Assembly (NCBI RefSeq): GCF_040537815.1
Contig: NZ_JBEWSZ010000002.1
Coordinates: 496,001-560,000 of the forward strand
Direction: 5' to 3'
Length of the DNA stretch: 64,000 nucleotides
DNA from: Mesorhizobium shangrilense
Lineage (GTDB): Bacteria > Pseudomonadota > Alphaproteobacteria > Rhizobiales > Rhizobiaceae
A model generated the notes under the pieces. That model saw only the letters and a program-made list of their open reading frames with translations, ran no database searches and was not told where the DNA came from. Below, piece by piece: positions 63,727-64,000 of the stretch (its first letter is position 1; the number at the start of each line of letters is the position of its first letter). A program made the position numbers and the translations under genes.

Positions 63727-63874
63727 CCTTCTCCCCCTGTGGGAGAAGGTGGCCTCGCGAAGCGAGGTCGGATGAGGGGTGTTCCAGAAAACACCAACGC
63801 CCCATTCGCTCCAGCACCCCTCATCCGTCTCGGCGCTGGCGCGCCGATCCACCTTCTCCCACAGGGGGAGAAGG
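63727..63874 (-). repeat. RIME-like repeat, copy D (inverted)
   Basis: A ~148-base copy in reverse orientation to A, B and C: it starts CCTTCTCCCCCTGTGGGAGAAGG, then CCTCGCGAAGCGAGG, and ends GGCGCTGGCGCGCC and CACAGGGGGAGAAGG. It lies between the EamA gene and the last gene of the window. The 305-base gap 63580-63884 has no other feature. Confidence 0.85.
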
Positions 63875-63884
63875 AAGAGGCAGC

Positions 63885-64000
63885 CTACTTACCCGGTCGA
63901 CCCGTCTTGCCCGGCCGGCGTTTTTCGCGACGAGCGTCGCCTGGATCCTCATAGGAGCCGATGCCAGAGCGCTGGCGGACGATGGGCTTGTTGGGATCGC
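63885..64000 (-). CDS. Unrecognised protein, basic C-terminus only
   Basis: Thirty-eight codons and the stop, cut by the window edge. The visible C-terminus (DPNKPIVRQRSGIGSYEDPG, then a tail rich in Arg, Lys, Gly and Pro) is basic and unstructured, as in many RNA-binding or ribosome-modifying enzymes of this order. The gene cannot be named from this part. Confidence 0.6.
   Translation of the reverse strand, partial: DPNKPIVRQRSGIGSYEDPGDARREKRRPGKTGRPGK

Overview
The window is chromosomal DNA from a high-GC alphaproteobacterium of the order Hyphomicrobiales, most likely Mesorhizobium or a close relative. That is inferred from the petABC layout, the lgt-midA-pgeF and rplY-pth-ychF runs, BA14K and DUF1127 small proteins, and RIME-like palindromic intergenic repeats. 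I see no tRNA, rRNA, CRISPR array, complete insertion sequence or prophage. The window opens inside an ABC exporter gene and closes inside an unrecognised minus-strand gene.

Layout. 1-3.2 kb: two ABC exporter half-transporters, a GNAT acetyltransferase, a small conserved protein and a cupin. 3.5-6.4 kb: petABC, the cytochrome bc1 complex, closed by a clear terminator. 6.4-12.8 kb: a secreted class A-type phosphatase, an FMN alpha-hydroxyacid dehydrogenase, an NTF2-like protein, apt, two tandem MaoC-like dehydratases, CorA and an APH(3')-type kinase. 12.8-15.6 kb: a divergent purine salvage pair (NCS2 permease and guanine deaminase). 15.9-19.3 kb: rplY, pth, a helical-repeat protein and ychF.

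19.5-27.1 kb is the most interesting part. A LacI-type regulator faces a cluster of a membrane di-iron hydroxylase (sterol desaturase superfamily), a complete sugar-type ABC importer, a MocE-type Rieske ferredoxin, a hydroxypyruvate-isomerase-like TIM barrel and a PanB-like protein whose metal-site residues look lost. It reads as an undescribed uptake-and-oxidation pathway, similar in logic to rhizopine catabolism but built from different parts.

27-34.4 kb holds signalling and stress genes: a methyltransferase divergent from a GGDEF-EAL protein, an OhrR-like regulator with three copies of TATCGCGATA before an alpha/beta hydrolase, and a fosmidomycin-resistance-type exporter beside an AraC regulator. 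34.4-44.2 kb: aldo/keto reductase and LysR, a decayed vapBC locus, prs, a lipoprotein, a non-metal-type M24 protein, pgeF, midA, lgt, a UbiK-like protein, a YbjN protein and CsaA. 44.2-50.7 kb: a glycosyltransferase, a MarR/OmpR-type/EnvZ-type operon, ilvE and an MBL hydrolase. 50.9-55.5 kb: BA14K, three cold-shock genes, a Kazal-domain lipoprotein, a broken flavodoxin-fold reductase truncated at a repeat, and small proteins. 55.8-64 kb: a TPR-sulfotransferase, three small stress-type enzymes, higBA, and an ABC-F ATPase with a candidate leader peptide and hairpin, then a DMT transporter.

Four RIME-like elements and two further inverted-repeat elements sit between genes. Two loci are visibly decayed.
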